DNA of 64,000 nt from Proales similis (GCA_019059635.1 JAGVRJ010000001.1:2542001-2606000); one strand, 5' to 3'. Positions 22,386 to 35,576 are shown, numbered from the stretch's first letter. The notes: a model not told the origin generated them from the letters alone. A program made the numbers and translations.

Positions 22386-23144
22386 TCAGCAGACTGACTT
22401 CGAAAAGGCCGGGGAGAGAGTTGTACCCCAGACTTGAAAACAAGTTTGTCGTGAACTAATTCTTTCAGCTAATACATTTTTACCTGCCACTGCATTTACA
22501 ATCAAGAATGTAAACTTGAGAATTGAGTCGTGTGGAATTTTAAATGTATGACTGCTTCCGATAGCCAAAGAGGCGTCCGCTCTATTGTACTGTCCATAGG
22601 ATATTTCTCGCCGAAAGAATAATGTTACTTTGGCAACAAACCATCCCTTGTTTTCTACTCTAACCACTACTTCATTGCCTAAGTATAAAATTATAAAATG
22701 TAATTTTCCAAATCCAGTGATAAATTTGCTTACTTGGATAAGGCTTGCAGTTAGCTCCAGCTGTAAATTCTGGACATAGACAGCCCCAATAGGTAAGATT
22801 TGAGAAGCAGATTCCTCCGTTCCAGCAAGGCGAACTGCTGCACAGATCATCACCATGTTCCATCAATCTTTCACAATGCTTTCCTTTTACTCCCTGATTT
22901 AACATTATCAACATGATAGAATTGTTTTAATTATAAGAAAATATACCGGAGGGCAGTGGCAAATGAAGCTATCGCTCAGTTTTTCACACTCCGAAGGTGG
23001 ACGACAATTACATCTAGACCCTAGATCGCTTTTCTTTAAGAGAAATTTATATTTATTTCATGACGAATTAGAAATACCTAGGACAAGTGAGGAAGGCAGT
23101 AAACAAAGAATACAAATTACGATGGTCACTGTACTCGAGTTCAT
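22386..23144 (-). CDS. Secreted EGF protein with cytolysin C-terminal-like domain, copy A
   Basis: First (leftmost) of three tandem minus-strand paralogs. Exon 1 gives a signal peptide (MNSSTVTIVICILCLLPSSL). After a 63-bp intron come two EGF modules: a divergent one ending FICHCPPGVKGKHC, and one with CSSSPCWNGGICFSNLTY. A further intron leads to a C-terminal domain of about 110 residues with NKGWFVAKVTLFF near its start and CFQVWGTTLSP near its end. This pattern resembles the C-terminal beta-sandwich of thiol-activated cytolysins, the membrane-recognition part. No pore-forming region and no Trp-rich undecapeptide are seen, so it is unlikely to be a pore former. The function is unknown; membrane or glycan binding is inferred. 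The stop is TGA 22386-22388, 147 bp before copy B ends. Confidence 0.72.
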
Positions 23145-23291
23145 TTTTAAAATGCGAATAAAATGACCGTTTTAGAAGGATTTGAAAAGAATGAGCCCAA
23201 TATTAATTTATTCATAAATCCGATTAGAGATTTACGATCAAGTCTTGATTAAGTCTTTGTTATGCAATAGGATCTGATAAAAAGGTAGATT

Positions 23292-24397
23292 TTAAGGCGA
23301 ACCCCAACAGGGCATAGCTGACCAATGCACTGAGAATATAGAGCCCCAGATATGAAAGCAGTGCGGATCGACGGTAATCTGAACTGACATTATTTTTGGC
23401 CCTAGAGCGGCAAACGCCGATACCACAACGCCTGAGCCCTCTGTGAAAGAGACTTCGTTCGGTATATAAAATCCATAATCTTGTCCAGTTGCTATTGAAC
23501 CTGTTTGGAGAATTTTTTCTCCTCTAAGTTCATATTCGCAACGAAGATTGGCTATATAAAATCCCTTGTTAAGAATCTTAACCAGTTTATCAGGCGGCCC
23601 TTTCATAAAAGTTTTAATAATAAACTGGACACGAAACTAATGAATTGAAAACATCTTACGGTAAATTTCGCAATTGTTGCCGGTGTAATTGCGAAAGCAT
23701 TGACAAAGGCCATTTTGGCAAGTTCCCCCGTTTAAGCAAGGTCTGGTGTTATCACAGTTTGTCAATACTGATTCGCAATTTTGCCCAGTGTATCCAGCAG
23801 CACATGTACAGCTCATAACCATCACTCCTTTTTAATCATAGTTTGAGATTTAAATCAAATGCTAAAAAAATATAAAGATATTCGTATTCTATTATTTGAG
23901 AATTACCGTCAATAAGATTAGATTGGCATGACCCATGATTTTGGCATGGGTTTGAGATTAAACAAGGATCCATTTGGATAGTTCTGCAATTTTTTCCCGA
24001 GAAGCCGGGTTTGCAATTGCAGCTCCAGCTACTCTCTGTTCCTTGACACTCTCCACCGTTCCAACATGGATTGCTTAAGCAAAGGTTATCTCCTTGTTGC
24101 ATTGGTTGGTCGCAGGATTCTCCTTTGATACCCTTTAAGAGATTTCAACTATTCGATTAAGTATGAAACTCTTTTGAAAATCTTACATCTCTGCAGTGAC
24201 ATAAGAATGAGCATTCAAGAGATTCACATACTGCGGGTGCTCGACACGAGTTAGCGCTGCAAGATCCTTTCATTTTATACATTAGTATGCAATTTTCTAA
24301 TTGACTAATACTACTAACCTTCGACAAAACCGAATAAGATAAGATGCGAACCCAGAATAAGTGAGAGGGTAATGAAGTTTTCAAATTTCATTTTCAT
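23292..24397 (-). CDS. Secreted EGF protein with cytolysin C-terminal-like domain, copy B
   Basis: Middle paralog. The signal peptide (NFITLSLILGSHLILFGF) is followed by four EGF modules spread over five exons. These are a divergent first module (CHCRDGIKGESC), then [14 protein letters not shown], an intron-split third ending CTCAAGYTGQNC, and CLNGGTCQNGLCQC. The final exon carries the C-terminal domain, with NKGFYIANLRCEYEL, TGSIATGQDYGFYIP and CFHIWGSIFS. The GSIA.GQDYGFYIP stretch is shared with copy C but replaced in copy A. The final VWGTT-type motif is altered to IWGSI. Introns fall at the same places as in copy C, which supports tandem duplication. It is secreted and probably extracellular. 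No catalytic motif is visible. Confidence 0.72.
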
Positions 24398-24748
24398 GTC
24401 TAATAAGAATGGCAAAGATTTTATTCGGAATTTAAAACGTTTGATGATTAAATAGACTGGGGTCTATGACGAATCCACAAGTCCTTATCGCAACGCAAAT
24501 AATTTTAATCATAAAGAAAGGCAAACTTGGCCAGACCTGATGCAAGCAAACCAAACTATGTAAAAAGTGAAAAAAAAACAGCCGAAAAGCAAAGATAAAA
24601 GATTGAGTGATAAATATCATACATTTGGTCAAAAAAAATTTATTCGTGAAGCTCGAAATTTTCAATTTGAATCTTCTTTTCTAATAGATAGCTAATTGAT
24701 TAAAAAGTAAAGGAAACTGAAATACCAAAGACAGTACCATGAAGCCCC
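24398..24748. other. Spacer between EGF array copies B and C
   Basis: 351 bp, AT-rich. It holds the promoter of copy B and the 3' UTR of copy C. A 77-codon minus-strand Phe/Ile-rich frame (24432-24665) looks like chance coding. Confidence 0.5.
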
Positions 24749-25755
24749 CTAAAGGCGATCCCAACATGGCATTCTTGACCATGCTGGGAAGAGCGTGGTT
24801 CCCCAGACATGAAAGCACTCGGGGTTGACTCTTATCCTAGTAGTCATTACTCTAATTCCGAGGACAGCATCCACCTGCAGAACAACTCCTGCAGGGCTGT
24901 CGTAGTTGACTGAATAGGGAATGTAGAAACCGTAGTCCTGGCCGGCAGCAATAGATCCCGTTTGAGTTATGAAATGCTTGGTGAGCCCAATCTGAAGCTC
25001 ATAAGTTAATCTTAGGCTTGCAACGTACCATCCTTTGTTTAAAACTTTAACTAGCCTGTCAGTGTTTGGAGGGCTGTATGTCTGACACTGAAAGCCAGTG
25101 AAGTTAGCCGGGCACTGGCAAATATTGTTCACACATACACCACCATTGTAACATGGATTTGGTCGGCTACAAAGAGGTATAGGTGACTCGCAGAAACGAC
25201 CTGTCCAATATCCGACGCAGTAGCAATACTGCTGATTGGTAGATGGGTTTACCATACATATAGCGTTGTTTTGACACGGATTGCTGAAAAGGCATGGAGC
25301 TGTATCAATTGTTCGACAGTTCTTTCCTGTCTTTCCTTGAGGGCAATCACATCTCCAGTCGGTGCCTAGATCTACGCAAGTACCCCCATTCCAGCAAGGA
25401 TTGCTTAAACAGATGCTCTCTCCTGGCTGAAGAAGTCGATCGCATTGATCTCCTTTGACACCCTTGAACGTGATTGTCAATTATTTTGGATAATTGTGTA
25501 TTGAAAGAGTACCATGACTCTACATACCGCTGGACAATGACATTGAAAAGATGTCTCGAACTGTTCGCACTCTCCGTAACGGCACGTAAAATTTGTGCAA
25601 ACTCCAGGGCCGCCCACTAGTTAAAGATTATAGTTTAAGGTCGCTAAAGCACTCTGCTTTAATTCCAAACCGATCTGAGCTTGAGAAAGCGACGTTGATG
25701 CCATGATAATAAACAAAACACATGAAAGTAAAAGAGCCAAATTTCGCCTCGTCAT
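24749..25755 (-). CDS. Secreted EGF protein with cytolysin C-terminal-like domain, copy C
   Basis: The most complete paralog. Exon 1 gives a signal peptide (NLALLLSCVLFIIMASTSLS). Exon 2 encodes an EGF module (CTNFTCRYGECEQF ... CHCPA). One large exon (24749-25480) then encodes the rest: [36 protein letters not shown] and CYNGGVCVNNICQC EGF modules, then the C-terminal domain with NKGWYVASLRLTYEL, TGSIAAGQDYGFYIP and CFHVWGTTLFPAW. The final part resembles the membrane-binding beta-sandwich domain of thiol-activated cytolysins, but the pore-forming domains are absent. It is followed in the same orientation by copies B and A. The precise ligand is unknown. Four EGFs plus one such domain appears to be the ancestral layout of the family. 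Confidence 0.78.
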
Positions 25756-26472
25756 TTTGAGCAGATCGACCTGTTGTTGGACCTAAAATCTATCACAAAA
25801 TATTTTTTAAGAAACCAATCAGTTTGTAAGAATATAAGCAATACGCATTGAAATTTAAAAGTAAATAATAGGGGAATGGCCGGCAATATATTTCGGGCAG
25901 TTGGAGACGATTAAAGCCAAACCCAATTTCAAATTTTAAGGATTTTTTTTAGTGAAGCGAGGCCCTTTAGAGTCAAATTCAGAAATCCTTTAAATTGAAT
26001 GAATCTCAGAAACCTGAGTCAAACATTTACTGTGTCAAGGTGATTAGTATAGTTTGAAATAGCGTCAAATTAAGACGCCTTAATTCGCTCTTTTTCAGTT
26101 CCCACTCAAACCAATCTGACGAAATATTGGCTTATCATCCCTTCTATGATTCAGCATTTAAGAAAATAAGCTTAATATAAAGTATAATCCTTCCTACGAT
26201 CAGACTCAAAACTTATGTAACCGACTTTCTAATTTAGTTTAATTGATCGTTGATGTTATGTAAAATTTAAAATAATAACCCCTATTAATCAAGACGTCAG
26301 TTAATCTACCAAAAGGAGCGGTCTTGTCAAAAATTTTATTTGACCTAAATATGCATTTAGTTTTTTGCCTAAAGTTTGCCTAAGAGCTTTCACTTGGAAA
26401 GTATTAAATTTAATATCGCTTTTTTTGCTTTAATAAGTCCATAGGTGCCGTGACTCACTGCTACTTTTACTT
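25756..26472. other. Intergenic region, copy C promoter and SQOR 3' end
   Basis: About 720 bp, AT-rich, between two minus-strand genes. No coding or RNA signal was found. Confidence 0.5.
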
Positions 26473-28287
<1,815 letters not shown>

Positions 28288-28917
28288 TTGACCTAGACTT
28301 AAGGGACTTCAAATTTTCTAAACTGGAAATATCTATTAGAATGTTTAATTTATATGAATAGTAAGAAGAGCGTCCTTACTTATGAAAATGGTCCCGTCCC
28401 AGAAGGCATAAAAAATAATCATCCAACATTTTTACATTTCTATCATAATTAGAGAACTTTTGGCAGGCAAAATTAAGGACTCTTTTGAAGGACAGCTAAT
28501 ATGCATTCAAATCAAAATCAATGGTTGCGAGTCAAATATGGCTGATTTTAAACTTTTGGATTTCTTTAAGGTATTTTATTTTCAGAAAATGTTTTGGGCT
28601 TAATTTTTCGAGATGTTAATGATCTTAGTTCTAAAAATGAAAGTATTAAGCGAAAGAGATGCGAAAGGCTGATCTCACAAGCAAATACATACATGAGCTT
28701 ATCAGCGTACAGGGCAAGCGGAATTCCTATAGCAAACTTGAAACCATGATGAATTAGAAATATGTTTTATAAACCAAATAGTTATGACCGATCTCTTTCA
28801 AAACAAGGATTAAAAAGATTAAGGGGGGAGTTTTGTTTTTGCTAGACCTCTCTTAACTCTCCTATATATATCTACTGCACTAAATCAAGTGATGGCAATT
28901 TACTTTCTGCACTAAAA
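28288..28917. other. Divergent promoter region, SQOR and EGF copy D
   Basis: About 630 bp between divergent genes. TATATATA lies at 28863-28870, about 48 bp before the plus-strand ATG. A short upstream frame (ATG at 28892) is also present. Confidence 0.5.
28863..28870 (+). promoter_or_regulatory. TATA-like element of EGF copy D
   Basis: TATATATA about 48 bp upstream of the ATG at 28918, at a plausible core-promoter position. Confidence 0.35.
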
Positions 28918-29652
28918 ATGAGTCTTGAATGTTTTGGCACCGTTGGGCTATTTATCTACCTTATTTTCTTAAATGTCTGCTTAGCTCAATATCCAGGTAG
29001 AAAGACACTTTTGTGAAAATAAAAGCAACTGGTAAAATACTGATCATCTTATTTAGGCCTTTGCACACAATTTACTTGCAGACATGGTGAATGTGAACAG
29101 TTAGGAAATGGATTCGTTTGTCATTGTCTAGGAGTAATTTTGTCTATATTTAAACAGAGATTTTTTCACTAATCCAAATTTCTAGATGAATAAGGGAATT
29201 CGGTGTGATCGCTATTTACGCCCTGATGAAGATCCATGCTTAAGCAATCCATGCTGGAATAGAGGTGAATGCTCGAGCTTTGGCTCACAATGGAGGTGTA
29301 AATGCCCAATGGGTTTCACCGGTCGAAACTGTCGAGTCATTCGTTCGACAATTTGTATTGAGAACAATCCTTGTCAAAATAATGGAATATGTAGACCTAC
29401 CACATCTAGAGAAGGTTAGTACAAGATCAAGGCTTCCTATGAATATAAAATACGGTGCCGCTTTAAGGTTACGAATGCATATGCTTTCCTGGTTGGAGCG
29501 GCGCTTTATGTGAAACCGCCCTTCCTACTTGTTATCCAGGCCGTCAATGTTACAATGGTGGTGAGTGTTTGGAAGGAAAGTGTGTTTGTGCAAACAACTT
29601 CGTTGGAAACTTGTGCGAAACCTATAGTAAGGAGGAAATATCAATAATTTAA
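28918..29652 (+). CDS. Secreted EGF-only paralog of the array, copy D
   Basis: Signal peptide ([19 protein letters not shown]), then four EGF modules in the same order as copy [11 protein letters not shown] ... [39 protein letters not shown] and [14 protein letters not shown]. Introns fall at matching places. After the last EGF the frame reads [10 protein letters not shown] and stops at TAA 29650-29652, exactly where copies A, B and C splice into their cytolysin-C-like domain. An AATAAA at about 29790 supports a transcript end there. So this copy appears to encode only EGF modules. A decayed remnant of the missing domain may persist downstream. It is on the opposite strand to the array, with SQOR in between. 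Confidence 0.62.
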
Positions 29653-30302
29653 ATCGTCTCTAATCCCTTCGATGATTTTAAGTATTTCCGGAAAACAAAC
29701 AACAAATTCAAAAACAGAGTGATAACAACACAGCTCTTCTAACCAACTGATCAAGATAAACTAATAACTTTGTGTGACTTAGTTTGAAAATAAAGCTGAA
29801 AAATGGATGAAAATTTTTTTATTGTATTAGATTCAGCCTACTTGTTCAACCCAATCGCCTCAGAACCAGCTGAGAGTATTAACCACAAGATCTATTATCA
29901 GGCATGTTTCTCTATTGTTATTAGTTTGAATAATAACTAATCTGATAGGGTTGTGTTCATGAGATTAAGCTTAACGGATTAAGACCGGGTTAGCCTGCTG
30001 AGCGAAGTATTAGTTTTCAAAACTGCCGATTTGGGTTCCATGGTGACCAACAACGTCAAGCTGTGAAGGTTAAGATTGATCCCAGTTGTTAACTGGCAAT
30101 CCCAACTGCCCTGTCCTCTTGGGAATGACGGCATTCTTCTGTCGGCATTTTTAGAAGGGTAGCTGTCAATATCATCAAGAAAAGTTTCATTTCATCTATT
30201 CAGTCTCATATGAATCTGGCTAAAAATATGTAATTCAATTAACGAATTGGAAATTTATTCACAAATGCATAAAATGACAAATAATAAATTAGACAATTTG
30301 TC
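29653..30302 (+). pseudogene. Possible decayed C-terminal domain remnant of EGF copy D
   Basis: After the EGF-only stop, this 650-bp stretch has broken frames. At 30063-30089 a frame reads VKVKIDPSC and then stops. This resembles the strand that precedes the conserved Cys of the C-terminal domain in copy C (RIRVNPEC). Just upstream another frame gives VLVFKTADLGSMV, weakly like copy C's VLQVDAVLGIRVM, but it needs a frame change. Similarity is short and weak. It could also be unrelated spacer containing the Wnt 3' UTR. Confidence 0.25.
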
Positions 30303-31650
30303 TTAGTTGCAGAAAAACTTGATGGTGCGGCGTTGGCATTTTTTGCATTTTACTGAACAACACCATTTGAATTCGCATTCGCAATCTTCAGATGTTTCAA
30401 TTATTTGGGAATAGTAACCGCGGCCACAGCACAAATATTCGCATACAGGAATTTTAAGATCAAACCCCTGACTTATATCATTGTAGAAGTAGATCTCTTG
30501 AGAAGTGCTATTCTGGGAATTGGAAATCGAACTACACTCTCTGCCACTCGTTCCTGGCGAACTAAGATGAAGGTTCGCTTGACAAAAATTAGGCGAATCA
30601 TTTGTAAATACAAGACTGTCTTTTAAATGTGATTCTCTCGCAGAGGATCGACCCGATACCATTTTTTTTAAGCGCTTGATCCGACCGATAGTCTGTTGCT
30701 CACGTAATCTGGCGGCTTGATTGTAACGAAGCATCAATTCATCTCCGATAACTCTGAACTCGGGCATTATCTTCCAACAAACTTTTACGCTACATGATCC
30801 GGACACTCCATGGCATTTGCAGGTTTGGCGTAAATTTCGAAGGATAGCTCGACGCCCCACCTCGTTATTGTGAAGATTCATCAAGCGATTCTCTCGTTGG
30901 ATCAAATCGTTATCGCTTCGCTTTAAAAAATGAAGGCGTCTGGCCAAAACATATTCCTGCGAATCAATCAATCTTCGTCCGAATCGATGTCCGAAAAGAA
31001 CGTTGTCAGAGCATCCAACCCACTTGTAAGTGGGTAAACTTGGGTCACGCTTTTCACGCCCATTTATACAAGCGCATCCTTTAATTTCTCCTCTGTTGCA
31101 CGATCGAGTCAATTCGAACATTGCTGCGGCCGAGTTAATAGCATAAATATAAGCAGTCTCTCGGCTATCTTTAACGAATTTTTAATAGAAATTTTAAAAT
31201 AATTATTATTGTTTGCAGCATTCTTACGAGTTTGTGCTATGTCACCATAGACGTTGGGGCGATTGAATACGGTGCAATTCCAGCGATTGTATCGAAACTG
31301 ATATTGGCATTCGTCTACTGCTCTCTTGGCTGCTCTAGCCATTATATTCACGATGTTTCTGTTTCTTTTACAAACTTGTCGCTGAAATGGAGATACGAAA
31401 ATTCGTTGGTTATGACAAAAGTGTTCAAGGTAGCCTGTTCCCAAAGAATCAACTGAATTGGCTGCGGCTTGGACTGATGAATTCTTTGAGGGAATAAATA
31501 ATTTGGATTCTAGACCTAAGAACCTATTCGTTTGATTAAAGGATTTTGCTTGACAGCATATCATAAAATGTGTACTAACCACCAGTTTGCCCAAATCGGG
31601 CCAAACAACGGTAAAAGAGTCCATATAGCGAGAATATTTGTCAGCTTCAT
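30303..31650 (-). CDS. Wnt family secreted ligand
   Basis: The start ATG at 31650 follows a strong acceptor-like tttcttcag and encodes a signal peptide (MKLTNILAIWTLLPLFGPIW). A 60-bp intron is followed by VCKRNRNIVNIMARAAKRAV and ECQYQFRYNRWNC. After another intron come RETAYIYAINSAAAMFELTR and a final exon with WVGCSDNVLFG, MNLHNNEVGRRAI and CKCHGVSGSCSVKVCW. The Ser in SGSC is the palmitoleoylation site needed for secretion and Frizzled binding. The tail has CEYLCCGRGY and a Cys-rich end (CECEFKWCCSVKCKKCQ). About 23 of the cysteines expected for Wnts seem present. An insertion of about 20 residues sits between GREC and CEYLCCGRGY. I lean to a Wnt4/WntA/Wnt16-like type but cannot assign it. 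Confidence 0.9.
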
Positions 31651-32519
31651 GTTTGTGATCTGAAGAAAAAAAGAACAAACTTTAAATAGAAAGGTTCATT
31701 TTGACAACATTTTTTTAATATGGTGTGTTGAGATTCGTTTCACTCACTGGCAACACGGTCACACGGAAATAAATTTGACGCCGAATTAAGAAACGTGCTT
31801 AAATATAGGTAGGGTGGTCAAGGCGGTGGGTTGGATCTAATTAAGCCGATTATCCAATCAAGTGGAAGAACTCCGAATGCTGAGATTTTGAATGGCCATT
31901 TAATACAGAATAAACCTTTAATGAAGCTGTATTTGACGCTTAAATGCTTTTGTGGAAAGCGTCACTTTCTTGTTGATTCGCTGTTAGAGGAATGAATGTA
32001 GCTGCGAGCTGAAGATCTTGAGCTGGTCTTTTTGAATTATTATGGTCCACAGAATGCTAGAGTATTTAAACCGAAAAGGTAGCTCAATCGGGTGAAGACG
32101 ATTAGAACCAATGAGCTTAGGCAGCGACAAAAATGTGCCTTAAGGCGTCGATTAAGCACAGCTAAATCTATTAAATGGCCAACTGTGTCCGCCTGAACTC
32201 CATTACAATGTCTGAGTGATTCTGATTTAGACTCTAAACCCCAAATAATTGGCTAACCTCTAATTGACTGGCCACATGGCTCTGTCCGATACATGATAGC
32301 ATTCGTGTATATTGGCCTCACAAGAGACCGGAGCCAAATCAATTAGACCAAGGCAATTTAACCGGACCACCGGCATTTTGTATAAGCCTACCTCCTGAGC
32401 AGATGTCTAAAATATTCCTTATTCCAAACGCGACTAAACAAGGTCGTGGACAAAATACAATATTTTATTGCTATTAGTTCTGAGTATGTGCTGTTTTTTT
32501 AATAAAAAGGGGTTTTTAT
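31651..32519. other. Wnt upstream region and HAUS1 3' flank
   Basis: About 870 bp between two minus-strand genes. It holds the Wnt promoter region. I see no coding frame with domain similarity. Confidence 0.5.
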
Positions 32520-33571
32520 TTAGAAATGATATTGAAGACGAGCCTGGATTTCCTTCTCCACAATATCCTTCATATCGGATTGATAAGATGGATTAGTATT
32601 TTGCCTCATTTTGCTGCTTCGTAAAGCTTACTCACAATTTTTTGACGTAGCTTCTCAACCTCAAGTTGAGCTAGAGGCAAATTACAGGGTAGTTCCTCAT
32701 AAAGAGAAATACTTTCCTTTTTTTCATTGATTTTTGCTTTAATTGTTTGAAGGACCTTCTCGAAATTAAAAAAAAATCGATTTCTGGAAGTAATTGATTA
32801 AAAACCTTATAATCGGCGCAGAGCTTTTCATGAAATAGATTTTCATCCAAATTTTGATTGTTATTCTAATCAAAAGATTGAAAATTGTTAAATTGGCTTC
32901 GAGCGATAATTTTTTGCTACCATGAGCTCCTCGTTCTCGCTTAAATATTTTTGAAGTTTTGCTTGGACAAATTCACATTTAATATGACATCTCTTGAGTC
33001 TTTCTGCTTCATTTTGGCTTTCATTAATTGCTGCATTAAGATCTCTAATGAAATTACTTAAAAAAAGGACTAGAAAGAGAATAGAAATTTTTGGAAAACC
33101 TTGCCAGAGCCGATTGATATCGACCAAGCTGAACTATGCGAGTACGAATTTCTTCTTCCTCCTTTTCTAAGTTAATTAAGGATGCTTTTTTCTCAATATG
33201 CTCGGAAAAGACCTTGCGCAGGGATTCGATAATGCTAAAAGAATTGGGACTCAATTGAATAATGGCCTTAAATTTTCTTCTTACTTAAATCTATTTGGCT
33301 CGTCAATTTCAAGCAAAGTAATCAGCGAAGCATAATCTTTGAGATACTTCATACATGCTGGAGCAAGAAATAAATCTTTTTCTCCGAAGCCTAAAGAATC
33401 CAGACGCGATTCAAATTTTTTTGCTTGAATTCGTTCAAGGTGATCAAAACGATTATCTTCCGAATTTAAAAATGCATTAATTAAACCTTCTTTGGCAAAT
33501 TGCTCTGACCAGTGTTTGTAATTCTGGATTTCAAGCTCGATCAGCTCGTCTTCCGTGTTCTCTATATTCAT
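32520..33571 (-). CDS. HAUS1: Augmin complex subunit 1-like coiled-coil protein
   Basis: About six exons encode a charged, coiled-coil-rich protein of roughly 270 residues. Exon 1 starts MNIENTEDELIELEIQNYKH and contains DLFLAPACMKYLKDYASLI. The middle has FVQAKLQKYLSENEEL and EKEEEEIRTRIVQLGRYQSA coils. The C-terminus spliced over a 68-bp intron reads LPCNLPLAQLEVEKLRQKI then DIVEKEIQARLQ. This matches in pattern the PNPSLAQxKIEEAKRELD ending of vertebrate HAUS1. HAUS1 belongs to the augmin complex, which recruits gamma-tubulin to spindle microtubules. Low sequence conservation makes the assignment moderate. It lies 99 bp after GTPBP3 on the same strand, with an acceptor-like AG 17 bases before its ATG. 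Confidence 0.55.
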
Positions 33572-33670
33572 TGCTTTTAAGCTTTTTCTATTTAAATTTA
33601 TCAGAAATTTGATCAGTAAGTGATTATTGTAACCATTTAGTTTACATATGTTCTTCTTGCATATATTTAT

Positions 33671-35576
33671 TTACTTTCCAATACAAAAATCTCTAAAAAT
33701 GACATCGAGAATCTGTTCGGTTGATACTTGTCCGGTAATGAATCCTAGCCAATTAGAAGCCTCTCTCAGTTCTTCGGCAACTAGAGCAACATCAACACCT
33801 CTTTCAGCGGAACGCATGTCAGCTGACATGACCAAATAGGATTTTATGCATTCAACAGTTCTAATCAGACTGCTTCGGTGGCGCTCTTGAGTTAGAAGTG
33901 GCGAATCAGAAATCGAGCTAGAGCACCTATAAAAAATTAACACGATATTTAAAAAAAAATAACTTTTTTGCCTTACAACTGTCGTAAAACAGATCCAAGT
34001 TTCTCGATTAAAAATTCAGTTTGCGGATCTTTTTCGCTCAGTGAAATCAATGTCGCCTCATCTTTTTGTTCAGCCAGTTTTTCATTAATTTTAGAAATAT
34101 TTGAGCTTTCAATCAGATCGGTTTTGTTTAATACAAGAATAATTTTCTTATTCTGTAAAACCGTCTCTAGGTCATGCAAACCGAGTTCATGTTTTAAATG
34201 ATTTGAGATGAAATCCTTAATTCCAATTTTAATAATCAAGTCAAAATGCTTCTTTAGATCGATCATTATTATAACCAAGTCAGCTGACTCGATCCTTCGA
34301 AATTTTTAAAATGTATGATAAATTATTTTCAAATTATTCAATTTTTATCAGAAATTTTTTACTTCAGTTTAGCCCGACGAACTCCTTCAAGCTCAATCGC
34401 ATCTTCTGTTTGTCGCAAACCAGCTGTATCGCTTAGAACAACAGGGAAACCGGCCAGGTTAATAGCTGTTTCAATCACATCTCGAGTGGTTCCCGGCGTA
34501 GATGATACGATTGCCGCCGGTCGTCTTGCTTTTCAGTTTGAATAGACGCCGTAAGTGTTCGAGTTGATTTGATTACTTAGATAGTTCAAGAGGCTGCTCT
34601 TCCCCGCGTTAGGCTCTCCAATGATTGTTACTTTTATTCCACTTCGTAATCGCTCCCCTTTCCGACTATCATCAAGATGCCGCTCAATCGAATTAATTAA
34701 ATTATTTAATCTTTGATCAACTGAAAATTTCTCAATTAGGCTTGAATTTAAGTATTTAAGGCTAAGTTAAATCACCTTCATCCAAAACGCTCCTTTCAAC
34801 ATTCTCTTCCTCGCTGAAGTCAATATATGCTTCCACATTAGCCAAGCACTTAATAACTGTTTCCCGCCAATTGTTGTAAACTTTTGAAAGACTGCCCTCC
34901 ATTTGCCTTAAAGCTTGGCTGCGTTGAAGTTCAGTTTCAGCGTTTATGAGATCTGCTAAGCCTTCAATTTCTAACAGGTCCATTTTTCCATTTAGATATG
35001 CCCTTTTTTCTATTAAGCATAACTTTTGATTTAAATTCAAGCTGTCAAATAACCTTCTGCTAAATTCGCCAGGTTCAGCATGCCTCAAACCCTGTACGGA
35101 AGAAAGAGCTTCAAATAAATTTGCAAGCACCGCTGGTCCTCCGTGTAGATGCAGTTCACAGACATCTTCTCCAGTGAAGCTTTTGGGAGCTTTGAATACT
35201 TTGAAGATTTATCATTTAAAAGCTTTAAGCTGCAATTATTACCCTTGAAATATACAACCATTCCTTTATCGATTTTTACTTGGCTTTTCGGGTTCCATAG
35301 ATCTCTTAGAAATAGTCTTCGAGTTTCAGTTGGGACCTCTTGACGGGTGAGCTGTTTTAATGCTTCCAAAGAGTTCGATCCACTGATTCTAACCACCGCC
35401 ACGCCACATTTTTGTCCATACCCAGAGGCTAAAGCATAAATTGTTGTGCTACTGAGACGCACGTTAATTTTCGATATCCGTTCCAAATTGATTGCCAGTT
35501 TCAACAAGTCCGAATTCATACTGCCTGGTTTTACTTGTAAATTAATGGCAAAATTTCTACACATGCATGCCAGCAT
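33671..35576 (-). CDS. GTPBP3: Mitochondrial tRNA-modification GTPase GTPBP3/MnmE
   Basis: Forms the taurinomethyluridine wobble modification of mitochondrial tRNAs with MTO1. The N-terminus ([16 protein letters not shown]) could be a mitochondrial presequence, then [20 protein letters not shown] begins the folate-binding domain. A 49-bp intron restores [19 protein letters not shown]. The helical domain has [20 protein letters not shown]. GTPase motifs are complete: [14 protein letters not shown] (G1), PGTTRDVIE (G2), [13 protein letters not shown] (G3) and [10 protein letters not shown] (G4). The protein ends with FCIGK, carrying the conserved C-terminal Cys. About seven exons. It shares a 318-bp divergent promoter with ALAD and is followed closely by HAUS1. 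An AATAAA overlaps the stop region. All catalytic elements appear intact. Confidence 0.92.

Noticed and set aside
22386-25755. Active pore-forming toxin
   Set aside because: Only the C-terminal beta-sandwich-like part is present; the pore-forming regions and Trp-rich loop are not seen.
29820-29990. Laminin-G-like end motif (GCVHEIKLNG)
   Set aside because: Isolated short match, followed by an in-frame stop, without the rest of the domain.
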